From the NCBI GenBank assembly GCA_951213105.1, contig OX578153.1, positions 57,086,520-57,150,519 on the forward strand: DNA of 64,000 nucleotides, given 5' to 3'. Each line of letters begins with the position of its first letter. Position 1 is the first letter of the stretch. The position numbers and the translations under genes are program-made. The DNA comes from Amaurobius ferox. Taxonomy: Eukaryota; Arthropoda; Arachnida; Araneae; Amaurobiidae. The notes below the pieces were generated by a model that did not search any database, had not been told where the DNA came from, and saw only the letters and a list, made by a program, of their open reading frames with translations. This document shows positions 11,651 to 23,411 of the stretch, piece after piece.

Positions 11651-12000
11651 TAAATTCGAGCGAAAACTTCGAAAATTTATATTTTCTTAACATGGCAGCA
11701 TAGAAGAAAATAAGACACAATCATGCAAAATAGGGGTTATTTATGCCTCAATGATTATGAGACTTAATAGTTTCAATCATTGTTATGAAAAATAGCTGTG
11801 ATGCAATTTTTTTGTTCGTGATGTTATTAGCCCCCCTCCGGTGGTACATTGTCAAGTATAGTATCAATCGAAAGATTTTTTCAAGCCCTTTAAAGTGAAG
11901 GGTAACACGCTATAGTTGTAATAATTTTGACCCATGATACCGATTTTTTAAATTTTTTCTTGTAAAATAAAAAAAAAATTGAATTCTGGTATGAGAGAGT
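11651..12000 (-). repeat. Interspersed repeat shared (inverted) with 52460-52820
   Basis: The reverse complement shares a series of segments with 52460-52820 in the same order: TTTTACAAGAAAA, GTGTTACCCTTCANTTTAAAG, TTTCGATT, and CTATGCTGCCATGTTAA. In both places it sits next to a TTCC-family element. No coding frame was recognised. 12001-12280 beyond it shows nothing. Confidence 0.65.
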
Positions 12001-12284
12001 TGAAGAGTTGAGCCCCATTCCAATTAATTTTTTACAGTGTCCACTTTACTCTTTCTCCCTCTATATATCGAACCCCAAACTGTAGCAGATATGAAATTGC
12101 TGTAGATTGCTCTTCATAATGCAAAGACAACTTTTTTGCACCACAAATTGACAGTCTAAACAGAAGTAAACGAATTGCTAATCAACACATATCTTGTTGA
12201 ACGCGTGTTAATTTAGTTTACATTAGAAAAATTCTCTATTGTGTAAAATCTAAGATTTAAAAAACAGTGATAAGCTTGAACATC

Positions 12285-12670
12285 TTTACTCTTAATTCAT
12301 GCATAAATGATAAATATGTACCCTGTTTATCAAAAAGGAAATGAAAGTATGAAATTTTAATGCAAGTTTCGCCATTTTGTAAAAACACATTTTAAAAGTA
12401 AAGCACGGTAGGACAGCCACATGTTTATCCGTGTTGCTGAGATTCATTCTTTCTGAGATAATGACACTGAATAATGAATGAATCACACACTGTATTCCTA
12501 TGAGGGATAGAACGAATATGCTAGTTTTCAAATAGTTGATGACAAAAAATATATTACCGGTAGATATTTATGTTGAATTATTTAGTAAACGTTTATATTT
12601 ACATCAGGAGAAGCTATTTTATAATTAGAAATTTTAAACATTTTATTTAGTTCCTTAGAGAAATGAGAAT
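12285..12670 (+). repeat. Single-unit relative of the 7795-9110 repeat
   Basis: The head (TTAATTCATGCATAAATGATA, GAAATTTTAATGCAAGTTTC, GAATAATGAATGAATC) matches 7815-8035. It is followed by one diverged unit (TTATTTAGTAAACG, AGCTATTTTATAATTAGAAATTTTAAACATTTTATT). This looks like the ancestral arrangement before the unit was amplified at 8101-9110. The flanking 12671-13190 is AT-rich with ATATTGGAATATTTAATA-type short repetition and no gene. Confidence 0.65.
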
Positions 12671-13200
12671 TTGTTTCTTAATTTTCTATAATTAGAATTC
12701 ATAAGTAGTGCGTTAAATACGAGTGTTAAATAAATTTTTGGTGTTCAATAATGCTTTAATATTAATATATGGAATATTGATAATGGAATATTTAATATTG
12801 GAATATTTAATAATGATATATCCGAAATTATACAAATATTACCAATATTTGGATAATTTCGGATAATAATAGAAGGGGCAATAATTTTCTTTACAATAAT
12901 AAAAGGTATAGGTATACTTACATCACGAACATTTGGCTTATTTTGGACAACAATAAAATAAAAATAGTTTTCTTTACAATAATAGAATGTATAAAGTGAA
13001 ACAAACTAACCCAGTATTAAATCAATTTTTGTTTGCTATAATACGTCAATATTGGTATGTAGATTCAGATAAATATTACGAAAATTTGCTAATATTGGAC
13101 AGTATATGTCAAAATGGTTTTTATAATTGAACACACCATATTTATCTAATTCTGATCTAGCATTAGAAGATTAGATAAAATTTGTATTAGTGGATTACAT

Positions 13201-13631
13201 TTGGTCAAGGGCCGAACTGCGTCGAGCATGACGCAGTCAGCGCCTCGGACGTCATTATGTACCTGCCTACGTAGTATCTCCTATGCCAGACACGAACGCA
13301 GTTACCGTATGCAAATGTCCAGGGAGCAGAATCAGCATAACTGGCTCTTAGTAGGTTCCGGCGATAGCCAATCAGAGCACACGTTGCCCTTTAAAAACTG
13401 GCACAACTTCAACGCTGCGTTATTCCCATTGGACTTTTTCTTCTGGGACCACATGGAATCTTTAGTGTACGAGACGCCTGTGGACTCGGCGGAAGATCTC
13501 GTCGCGCGCATCGTTGTTGCCGCGGACCACATTCACAACACCCGGAATCTTCGAGAGGGTGCGTCAGTCATTCCTTCGCCGGTGTGAGCGGTGCAACGAC
13601 ACGCGTGGTCGCCACTTTGAGCACTTGCTGT
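13201..13631 (+). pseudogene. Mariner-type transposase fragment (C-terminal)
   Basis: The frame ending at 13587 contains LFPLDFFFWDHMESLVYETP followed by EDLVARIVVA, which is the region around the third catalytic aspartate (PLDFFLWG in relatives) and the following helix of mariner/IS630 transposases. After a frame change near 13555 the frame reads RRCERCNDTRGRHFEHLL and a stop at 13629-13631, the usual C-terminus (RRC..C....G.HFEHLL) of this family. The upstream 13201-13400 is not convincingly transposase in one frame. No terminal inverted repeats were found. This is a dead remnant, broken by at least one frameshift. The family is well supported; the upstream limit is uncertain. Confidence 0.78.
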
Positions 13632-13962
13632 GAGTTTGTCGCTGCACAATAAATCTGTTTGTGCAACGTTTGGTATCGTTCATTCGCTTTCCCAACACCG
13701 GTGTGCGTGCAGGTTCGTATTCTAATTTTACTCTTTTCTGTCTCTCTGAGTGCAATTATGTTCCATGATAATTATTGCTCGTCTGGTGGGGTACTATCAC
13801 CCCTCTGCTTTTGTAAAAACAATTCCAACTCACCTTGTATTTGTCCTATATAGGGGATATATGTAACAGATTCATGTTCTAATATTAGGACGACAATACA
13901 TTAAAATACCCAGATTAAAATTATTCGTGATAGAATAAAGAAATATTTGACGGTATTACCTG

Positions 13963-14222
13963 TTTCGGGAGCAAAATGAGCATCTTCTGTCTAGACAAAT
14001 GCGATAGAACAGTCACTCCAGTAAAGGCAGGAAGGCCTGTCAGCAGAAAAATGTTCACATGACTTAGATGTTGCTAATTCGAAAGTTATAAAATCAGTGA
14101 TTATTTTAATCGCCGGTATACATGAGAATTTTTTGCAGCCTCTTTTTTCTATCGTTGCTAGAATGACTGCTCTGTTTCGTTTATCCTGAGGAAGGATGAT
14201 CTTATTGCCTCCTGAAACTATT
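13963..14222. repeat. Fold-back element of ~260 bp
   Basis: The arm GTTTCGGGAG..CATCTTC..GATAGAACAGTCACT (about 13963-14018) is matched in inverse by 14155-14222, whose complement reads GTTTCAGGAGGCAATAAGAT and then AACAGAGCAGTCATT. Match is imperfect. The GTTTCGGGAG and CTGAGGAAGG motifs are of a kind seen at the ends of some arthropod retroelements, but I cannot assign a class. The 95-codon frame across it on the minus strand is unrecognised. Confidence 0.55.
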
Positions 14223-14327
14223 AAAATCTTTAAATAATTATCTTGTTCAATTACTACTGTGTGTTTAAACTTTTTCATAATTTAGACAGGAATTTTAGCA
14301 AATTATTTTACAGGGAAACCTCCCAAC

Positions 14328-14572
14328 TGGGATACCTCTATAAGCAGGACACATTTGCCGAGAACGAAATTTAACAATATCATTAATGGACATTTTTATA
14401 TGTAGACACGTTTGTTGAGAACTGAATGTAACAATATTATTAATCGATACCTCTATAGGTAGACACATTTGCCGAGAATTAAATTCAACAATATCATTAA
14501 TGAACGCCTCTATAGGTAGGGCACGTTAGCTGAGAACTAAATTTAACAGTATTATTAATGGACACGTTTATA
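14328..14572 (+). repeat. ~60-bp tandem repeat, four units
   Basis: Four units of about 60 bp start near 14330, 14392, 14451 and 14512. Each contains GACACATTTGCCGAGAAC or a variant, AAATTTAACAATATNATTAAT and CCTCTATAGGTAG or a variant. No coding frame. Confidence 0.9.
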
Positions 14573-16219
14573 ACCCATGGATGCCTCACTAACATAGACA
14601 AACATGTTGGAATCATTCGGGCGATTATAGAAGATTAGCTGTATTCGTTTACCAAAGGTTGTTGATTGAGTTGAACAATTGGCTCTTATTTAATTCTCTG
14701 ATTTTAAAACTTTGAATGATTAAACTTTGAATGATTAATTATAGATCAAATTCTCCAAAGTAAATAATTCATCCGTTTTTGTTTTAAAAAGGGATAATTA
14801 TCTTATATCTGAACCAAAATGTTTTGAAATCGTACTCCCTCGGTAGAATTGGACATATTTTAATTAAATTATTAATTATCAATTATGACTAAAATGTAAT
14901 CGTCAATGGAATTTACAATTTACTCGTTGATAATGATCAAACGAGGTAATTGCGAAAAGCAATTGTGGATGACAGACATAATACTGCACTTGCTAATTTT
15001 GATGACCGTTAATTGTGATTGCTAAAACTCTAATTATTTTAAGATTAAGAAAATTGAAATTATGGTAGCTTCAATTTTGAATATGTAGTAGCATAACGAT
15101 AACAGCTCAATAAAAGCTTACTTCAAGTTATAGTAAATGATAGAAATCAACAAATAATCACTTATTTTGGAATTTTAAAAGTTGACACCATAATTTGCAA
15201 TAATATTAATTAGCATTATCAAATATAGAAAAGGAAAAAATATACTTATTAGCTTAGAAGTTACCTTTTTTCATAATAAAAATGTGATTTTTACAAAATA
15301 TACATCACATTTTCATATGCATTTGATGTAACTGTTCTAAAAACCCAAAAATTTCGGAAACAAAATTAAACCAGGAGCTCACACCCCCTTTTTCTCTTTC
15401 TCCAAAAATACGTTTTTTTACAGGCTTATTAAAACACTACGTATGAGTAAGTGGATAAGATATCTCTAAAAAATCGGCAGTTGCTTCAATCCGATGAAGC
15501 CGAATTGGTTTGGCGAGGATGACATTTTTGTAAAATGAAACTCAAGTAAAGTTCAATAAGTTTATTCAATTTTTTTAGATCCATTTGCTTCGTTTACAGG
15601 CTTTCAAAGCGCTACCATTTACTTGCGAACTGTTTATAGCTATCTAGCATTTTTAGTTTTCGAACTTATTTCATCTGAATACTCTAATCATAGACTTCAA
15701 GTCGAAATATCAAATTATTTTTATTAACTTGCTTGGTGATATATAAATTAAATTTGTACAATACGTATATTTCCATCTATGCTATTGAATCTCATCAATT
15801 ATTAAATATATTTTTATAATTTACAAGTTTAATTAACTTCCTCATTTTTTAAAACAAAATAATATATCAAGTGCTTGTGCACCAATATTTCACAAAGAGT
15901 AAGTAAACACACTGAGTTGCAACACTTGTGACATTTTAAATAAAACAGATTTCCCACCCATTGGAAAACCCAGCCTAAAATACTAAAATATCGAAATTAC
16001 AACCGCTCTATATCAAAATCTAAGAGTTCAATTCAAAATTCAATTATATACACATGTAAGGCTTCCAAGAGTTACAAATTCTTGCTTATTGTTTATAGCT
16101 GGCACTTTTAATTTTTGAGGTATAAGCATTGCAAACTTGGAAAACGGAAAATTATCAATCTTCTTTAACTTGACAAAACGATTAAAAAACTACAAGAGCT
16201 TCTTTTAAAAATATATATC
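14573..16219. other. AT-rich stretch without recognisable feature
   Basis: I see no coding frame, tandem repeat or inverted repeat of note in this 1.6 kb. Confidence 0.5.
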
Positions 16220-16221
16220 TA

Positions 16222-17695
16222 CAGGGTGTCCCAAAAATGGCAGGCCTATTTGAAAAATAAATAAAAACTAAACAGCAGCGATAGAAATGCACTGTTTGCT
16301 GCAATGTGCTTTGGACAACAGTACATTCATTTTCAGTCAGATAGATTTTCGAAATTAGTTACAAAGTTCAGCAATAGATGGTGCTGCAGTCTGGGAAAAT
16401 TAAAATACGATACTTTCCACATATCCACCATGTGCAGCAACAACATGGCGTAGTCTCGGAACAAAATTATCCGGCAAACGTCTCAGCAGGAATGGCTTCA
16501 CATGCAGCAGAGATGCACTGCTCCAGTTCTGCAGTCGTTTGGGAATTGTGGCGGTACACCTGGTCTTTCAAGTGTCCTCACAGAAAGAAGTCACCACATG
16601 GGGTCAAATCTGGGGAATAGGGAGCCCAATCCATGACGCTTCCCGTATGCATGGGATAGTTCAAAGCAATCACACGATCATCGAAATGTTCGTTGAGGAA
16701 ATTAAACACTTGCCGTTCGATGTGGCCGGGTATCGTTTTGCATGAACCACGAGGTGTTCCTAGAGCCCTCCAAGGCATTGTATACCGTCACAAATTCACG
16801 CAGAATCTCCAGATAGCATGCTGCAGTAATCGTCTGGAATCGGAACAATGGGCTAATGAGTCCTTTAGAGGAAATGGCGGCCCAAATCATTACTTTTGCC
16901 GGATGCAGGGACGGCAATATGGGGTTTTTCTGTTCCTCATATGCGCCAGTTGTGTTTATTAACGAAGCTGTCGAGTTAAAATAAGCTTCGTTGGTAAACC
17001 AAATGTTCCCCACATGGTTATCGCCGACATCAAGCTTTTTCAGCATGTCGTTCGCAAACGTTTCCTGCGAACGAATCTTGTATGGAAACAGGTGTAAGCT
17101 GTGGCGCATGAGACGGTGCATGGTCATTCTTCGTATTCCTGCCTGAGCTGCAATACGGCGAACGGAAACCCAGGGTCGCTGTTGGACAAGCTGAGTATTT
17201 GCCTCTGTGACTGTCGAACGCGGTCACCCTACCTTTCCAGCACGGCCACCCTTCAAGTTCCCAGTCCCTCAGTTGAAATTTTTCAAACGGAGCCTTTATT
17301 GTACCCTTTTTCGATCCTTTGGTCACATTCAACTTCCTCGAAAACTTCGTCTTGTTTCAATAACATTGTGATTCAGGCGGTGGAATTCCAACGTATGCTC
17401 GCTGTTCCAAGGAATAAACCATTTTTTTTTATATCAAACTTGCAATCTGTGAACAGCATACGGTAACAGCAGAAAGACGACTTACAGAATGGCGATTTTA
17501 CGGACTGCGTTTCCCCATATCTCTCGCAGATCGCCTGCAGGGCTATCTGTTGCCGAACTTTGTAACTAATTTCGAAAATCTGACAAAAAATTCACTGTTG
17601 TCCCAAGCACATTGCAGCAAACGGTACATTTCTATCGCTGCCCGTTCAGTTTTTATTTATTTTTTGAATAGGCCGGTTATTTTTGGGACACCCTG
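16222..17695 (-). mobile_element. Mariner-superfamily transposon with ~155-bp TIRs and TA duplication
   Basis: The ends are CAGGGTGTCCCAAAAAT (16222) and its complement (17695), both flanked by TA (16220-16221 and 17696-17697), the standard target duplication of the Tc1/mariner/IS630 superfamily. The inverted repeat extends inward to about 16380 and 17543, roughly 155 bp with substitutions and small indels. This includes CAGCGATAGAAATG, TTTGCTGCAATGTGCTT and TTTCGAAATTAGTTACAAAG. The 1474-bp interior encodes one degenerate transposase on the minus strand. Structure and TA sites are directly visible. The element is inactive because its own transposase is broken. Confidence 0.95.
16400..17332 (-). 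pseudogene. Broken mariner-type transposase
   Basis: Reading the minus strand, the N-terminal helix-turn-helix part includes TQLVQQRPWVSVRRIAAQAG then RRMTMHRLMRH. The catalytic core follows: WFTNEAYF (first acidic residue changed from the expected D to N), MQNDTRPHRT with the second D, and WAPYSPDLTPCGDFFL around the third. After a stop in place of the expected W, GHLKDQVYR and a C-terminal helix follow. There are frameshifts near 17220 and near 16740, and at least one in-frame stop near 16580. Fragments lie at 16702-17127, 16578-16778 and 17030-17332. The order of motifs and enclosing TIRs make the identity secure. The N-for-D change plus frame breaks mean no catalytic protein. Confidence 0.9.
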
Positions 17696-17697
17696 TA

Positions 17698-20600
17698 GAA
17701 GCTACGTTTCCTAATGCATTATTTTTTTGCTTACTACTTATATATATATGTATTTTATAGTTTCTAAGATATTTCAAGTGAAATTGAGAAAGATGAAAAT
17801 CAACATTCGTCTAGACAGATACGTTTTTCGAAAGCAAGAAGTTCACAATATTATAATTATTTTTATATATTCATAAATTTAATCATATTTCCGACAAAAC
17901 CGAATTTCTTTTTTATATTTTTATCTATTAAGTTCCCAGATATAAGCGTCCAACATTTTTATATTTTTCATAAAGCCTCGATTTCCACCATAAATATATT
18001 GAATAAATGATAAATTGTCCCCTTTATATTTCGTTTATATCGATTTTTGGCGACTTGGAGTTATATTAAAATGAGATAAATTGTCAAATGAAGAAGGTAT
18101 GATTTCAAATGTAATGCAATATCAAGTCACTTATGTGTTACTCCGGTACTGATTAGATTTTGGTATAATGGGAAGAAATAGCACTGGCTTTCATTATGGT
18201 AATGGCTCACAAAAACATCATAATTTGAAGAGATTAAATATGAGTAGTTATGTAAATTAAATACTTGTTTACTAAATAATGTGTTAATTAAATACTTGTT
18301 TATTAAATAATGTGTTAATTAAATACTTGTTTAATAAGACCAAGCTCGTTATTTCGAATTTGCCGAGTCATGGCAGGCTAAAGTAGTGATGGAAGAAATG
18401 GCATCTAAACATTAAAAAATCGTCGCGAATCCAAAATGTAAATGTAAATGGCGAATGCAGAAGAATTGAAAAATGTGTTATAATTATTATAATTTTTTTA
18501 ATAATTTTAGCATAAAGCAGATTTATATTTAATGTTAAAAGATAATATAATGGCCGCTATAGCCTTGCTGTTTATGATCTAGTTGTAAATTCGAACCCAG
18601 CTCTAATTTGTTCTTCCACAATATTGAAAGCTGTTCTATATATAAAGTCACATGTTGGACACATCATTTATTTTTTAATAAAACTGTGATTATTACTCAA
18701 GTACCATTACAATGTTCTAGTCTATAAAACTTCATTTAAAAGCATAAAAACCTTCTACATCAGCCTTTCTTGATTAACTAGCAACTCTCAGAAGAATCAT
18801 TCCTCAGTAGGAACGATTCCAACTTAGGAGTCATTAATGCGTTTGCCATCATTCTTATTCTGCTGAAGTTCGTAAGAAAAGAACTAGCATCTTACTTTTG
18901 CTGTTTCTTAATTGGATTAGCAAAAGTTGCCACAACAGATTTCTGACTTTCCATTACTTCGATTGCGTTTCTCTCTCGATTAAGAGATCTTTTGTGTTCC
19001 TGGATATTTTTCTCGTAAATTTATACGTATGTAACGTAAAAATAATCTTACGTTTTACTAAATAATTACTCAATTACCATAGAATTTTTTTTTTACTCTT
19101 AATGAGAGTACGATCCTATTTATATAAATACTACTCATTACTACAATTTACATTTGTAGAAAAATATAACAATTAATTCCTTAAAACCACTTAAAAAGGC
19201 AATTCTATTTAACTACCGTAAAAGTATTAATAATAAATATTATATAATATTTCGATGCATACGTTCCCGATGTATTTCTAATATATGTCTGCCAATATTT
19301 CAAGGAAGCTGCTTCGAGTTTGAACAAGGATGCAGCTGGTTGTTTAATGCTAGAAAATGTATCTTTCGTTGTCCGGGATTTAAAGCAGGGATTAACTTGA
19401 CGCAATTAAAATAACTTCCTTAAAAGCAGCATTCCATTGATTTCGAATGCAAAAACAGCCTTCTTTGTGGGTCACGCAGGAAGCGTAAACTTCACTCGTG
19501 AGAGAAAGATCGGCGACTGATGAACGGACAGTAAACGTAACTGAAGCAGGAAAAGGGTGCTGTTAACGGCGAGGAAAAGAAATAAAGTAAAAAGAAACAG
19601 TTCTGATTGAGCCGCCAGTTTGGAGCGTAGGACTGCGACTTGCAGATCGGGGAGTTGAAATGAACTAGTCAAGTATGGTTTCAAAGCATTTATTTAATTG
19701 CGTTCTCGATAATCTCTAATTCGTTGGGCTGCAGTTTCCTTGGGCTTTTTACATTCCCAATGACTTTGTTCTTACCTCATGTTTGGATTTTCTTTACTTT
19801 TGCTTGTGCCCATTTTGCGAATTATTCCGCGGCATTGTCGAAAATGTTAACACGTTCACAAGAAATTTTATTTTTAAGTATTTGAATATTTAAATATTTA
19901 AAGCCACTGCAATATTTATGTGTTTAAATGATTAAATATTTAAAGTCACTGCGATATGTTCTTCATATATTTCGTAATAAGTCTTATATATTTCGTTGTA
20001 AATCGTTTCATACTATCCGCGGTGTTAGACATAGTCTTACGTCAAAAGAGGTAAAACAACTCAGCAAGGAACAAGATGTTGAACACAATGAATGAACAAT
20101 AAAATACTAAAGAGGAAACTGAATATCCAACATAGGATTCAAATCACTTGTTCATAAAAGTCAAATTCATATAAAATGGCTAAATCAGAAGAAACAAAAT
20201 CTGAACAAAATATGCACAATGAGTCAAATAAAAAGTGTATTTTGGAAGCTGAAAGAGTTAACATCGACAACAAAATGAACGAAAATTAAAATCAGGAAAA
20301 GGATGAAAATTACTGAAAAAGAAGAAGGAAGCGAACAAAATCGAAAAATTAAATAAGATATTTTCTGATAATGATTGTAATACAAATAGAATTAAACACT
20401 ATGGAATATAAATGTTTGAGCAAAGTCAAGTGGTGAACTACATTTCATATATTTCTTAAAGTAATTGAGGAATCTATATACTTCGTAGCTAGCCCTGATA
20501 TTCTAGAATATACACCTCATATAGATCATATTTAAGAAATTTATTCAATAATGTTACTTACATTGTCACATTAAGTTCTCACACATGCAAATCAAGCTGC

Positions 20601-21072
20601 TACCGAAAATGATCCAGGAATGTTGGAATCAGACTCCATTGAGTACTAATGAACTCCGATGCAGTTGCACTTGTCCCGCTGATGACTTCCACAGTATCGG
20701 CAGTTGTTCCAAGCGAGCATTAAATGCATCTAATGCACAGAGCTCATATATCTATGTTTAACAGAGTAGAGGATTGCAAACTATTTGAAATGACGACATG
20801 GAATGGTACTGCTGTATTAACTTTTCTGATGTATGGGGTTCAGTCCAGGAGTGTATACGATAGGTCTATCTAGAGTAAAGTTACAAGGCCAGTGATTGCA
20901 GCGCCACTCGCGGAGAATTTAAAAAGTTAAATAACGAATTTGATAACACAGCGAGACAGACGGATAAAGCCTATTATAAAGTTATAGATCGTTGTATAAT
21001 CAGCAGATATCGATAACAGGAACGAACAAAGCGCTTATACGGAAGTCAACCTATCAGAAATTCTCTTCGATC
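17698..21072. other. AT-rich stretch with two small tandem repeats
   Basis: No gene recognised in 3.4 kb. A 33-bp unit (TTAATTAAATACTTGTTTAN) is repeated about 2.5 times at 18252-18331. A unit containing AAATATTTAAAGNCACTGC is repeated twice at 19885-19955. Small open frames at 19205-19405 and 19472-19684 on the minus strand have no recognisable motifs. I saw no transposase, SINE or long inverted repeat. Confidence 0.5.
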
Positions 21073-21341
21073 CAGACCGTCCAACCTACTCTAAGGTGTA
21101 AGGTATCTGCTTGGACGGCTGGGAAGTGCCACACAATTTAGACCGGAACCCAGTGGGGAAGCCATCAACAGGGACCGTACTCTCCGTCCCCTACCACCAA
21201 CCTCTCGGAAGGCCTTACGGCCCGACATGTCTAACATAAGCGTACTCTGCGTGAACACGCGGCAGTTTGGGCAGTGGCGAGAATCGAACTCTGGTCGTCC
21301 GAGCGCAATCCCCGGGCGCTAACCATTGGGCTGACGAACCC
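21073..21341 (-). mobile_element. tRNA-derived SINE
   Basis: On the minus strand it starts GGGTTCGTCAGCCCAATGG, with a box A-like CAATGGTTAGC and box B-like AGTTCGATTCT, continues with the same body as 38751-39036 (CCACTGCCCAAACTGCCGCG, GGCCTTCCGAGAGGTTGGTG), and ends at CCGTCCAACC near 21073. The AACAACAA tail is missing at its 3' end. Polymerase III internal promoters are typical of SINE heads. A clear target duplication was not found. Confidence 0.85.
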
Positions 21342-21366
21342 TTTAACCTAATAGAAATTGTATCAT

Positions 21367-21866
21367 CCATGGAGATGAAGGTAACGAGTTAAAAGTTCAT
21401 ATTAAGGAAATGCCAGTATCGTTTGAGATAATAATTCAGGTGGAGCTGGTGTAAGATTAGCAGTCCTACGTTGTATATATTTCTATAGCGAAAGGCCAAA
21501 AATATTTATTTAAACTGCCCATTTTGTAATAATAATTTATTATCGCAATGCAAATTAGAGAACAATAAAGATGGTTCCTACGTATTAAAAATTATTTTAC
21601 TTTCCAATTTATTTTCATCTCCAAATATTTTGTACTTTATCCTACAACTATAAAATAAATACTGGTTAATTATACTCATAATTATAGAGAATAAAAATAA
21701 TCAAAAATACATACACTAAATACTACGCCTTTCTGTTGTGTCAACAAACAATAGTAGCTAATTTACTAACAGTAGTGACACCTAAATATTATTCTCAAAG
21801 TATTATGGCATTTTCCAGTATTTCATCCATAGGAGTTTTATCTCCTTCTTTCTAACACCATGGTAA
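21367..21866 (-). repeat. Solo fragment of the long-TIR element arm
   Basis: About 500 bp match the right arm of the large element near 62730-63240 in the same orientation, from CCATGGAGATGAAGGTAA to TTCTAACACCATGG. Shared landmarks include TTCAGGTGNNGCTGG, TTTATTTAAACTG, TACTTTCCAATT and ACTAAATACTACGCCTTTCT. Identity is moderate with small indels. No flanking element is present, so this is an old stray fragment of the family. 21867-22333 beyond it has no recognised feature. Confidence 0.85.
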
Positions 21867-22333
21867 CATCATTGCTTCTAACACGGTGACACCAGTAACG
21901 TTCGTTAAAGTACTTTGCAATATTATTTCTGGAATTCAAACGTGCATTGTCTTCTATGGAGGACATTTCAAAAGGACTTTATTCTCGATTTATGTTCATG
22001 TAAGTATAATTTATTGCAGTGTTTTGCAAACCTTTTTGGTCGCGGAACCCTTTTGAAATTCAATTTGATGGTGGAACCTCAAATTAAGAAAAATTACATT
22101 GTGGTCCATATTATGCATTAAAAATGTTACGCGTTTTTTATTTTTGAGATAATTTACATGAAACTATCATGTAGCGGAACACTTGGAATTTTGATGCAGG
22201 ACCACTAAGTGAAACACATACACTTTGAAAAACGCTGGCTTATTGTATCGTTCCTAAATTGGACAGACATTCCTCAATCACCCTATTGTGTCCAATAAAT
22301 GCTTTCTAGATTAATGTTATTGTCGATACTTAC

Positions 22334-22424
22334 ACATTGGACAATGGTCAACGGTTACCTTACACTTTTCTGGTAAGTCGGAAGGTCTGGGTCTCAACAA
22401 CAACAATAACATTGGGCAATGGTC
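22334..22424 (+). mobile_element. Severely 5'-truncated SINE tail with target duplication
   Basis: ACATTGGACAATGGTC at 22334-22349 recurs as ACATTGGGCAATGGTC at 22409-22424 (one mismatch). Between them lie only 59 bp, matching the last part of the tRNA SINE (CGGTTACCTTACACTTTTCT through CTGGGTCTCAACAACAACAA). This is a target-primed retroposition that stopped after about 60 bases. It defines the 3' end of the family as the AACAACAA tail. Confidence 0.88.
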
Positions 22425-22833
22425 GACAGCTTTGTAATCGACATTCTCTTTTCAATTCAATTTGTTGTCGAGCTCGTTATTTTAATTTTTTAAATTCTTT
22501 GCTAGGAAGGCTGCAATCCCTTTTTTTCGATCGGACATAATCACTTTACTTTAGACAGATACAACGTGTACACTCATTAACCTCTTCTTACAAAGTTATT
22601 GGAGTGCTGGAGTTCTCAAGGACTTTTATAGGAACTAAATACCTAGAATATGGATAAAGAAAGTATGGTAAAAATTAGACATTTAGTTTTGGATTATGCA
22701 GCACATACGCTCGTCAAAAGTGAAATTGCAACACCATGTAGGAATGCGCATAGCCATATGTACGGGTAGAAGAGAGAGTTGAAAGCAAATGATTAAAAGA
22801 ACAAACAAAAATATGTAAAATAAACCTGTTTAT

Positions 22834-23411
22834 TTAATAAAGAATGTGGCCCCCGCGGGCAGCTATGCAGGCTGCTAAACAGCGAGGCATATTATCTGTG
22901 AGGCTGTTAATGGTTGCCTGAGGTAATCCTTGCCAAGAAGCGTCCACTGCGGCACGCAGTTCGTCTACGGTATGTACCGCTGGTCCCCGGTGAACTTGAC
23001 GTCCGATGGGGCCCACACGTGCTCAATGGGAGAGAGATCCGTCGAGGCTGCCGGCCAGGAAAAGATGTGAATTCCGTTCAGGCTTTTGAGAATTCGCCGT
23101 ACAGTGTGCGGTGCGGCATTGTCTTGCTGGAACACAGTACCTGGAACGGCGTGCACTAGTGGCTAAATCACAGGCATCACAACTTGTGTGACGTACGAGT
23201 TCCCTGCCAGATTACCTGCAATGTGCACCAGAGCTATCCTCTGATCGAACAGGAATAATACCGCCCCAAACCATGATACCCGGTGTGGAGCGTCACCTCG
23301 GATAGCAGAAGCCGAAGCACTCCCCCTCCGAAAGTGGACCGCTTGGTGTTTGTAGGCCCAAAGCTGACCTTCGAACCTTTTTTGGAAAATTCTCCTCACC
23401 AGCCAACACAA
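22834..23411 (-). pseudogene. Broken Tc1-type transposase (C-terminal two thirds)
   Basis: On the minus strand three frames join as one Tc1-like protein. The first (up to 23411) has DQRIALVHIAGNL and YVTQVVMPVI, matching the strand after the first catalytic Asp. The second (22965-23156) has FQQDNAAPHTV with the second catalytic Asp, and DLSPIEHVWA with the catalytic Glu. The third (from 22834) has ATINSLTDNMPRCLAACIAA then RGGHILY at the usual C-terminus. The N-terminal DNA-binding part is absent or unrecognisable, and at least two frameshifts separate the parts. No clear TIRs were found. Tc1-family assignment rests on the DDE-type spacing and the RGGH C-terminus. Confidence 0.88.

Noticed and set aside
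13991..14278. 95-codon minus-strand frame
   Set aside because: Overlaps the fold-back structure; no recognisable domain or conserved relative in the window.
16378..17466. Plus-strand frames over the mariner element
   Set aside because: Shadows of the minus-strand transposase remnant.
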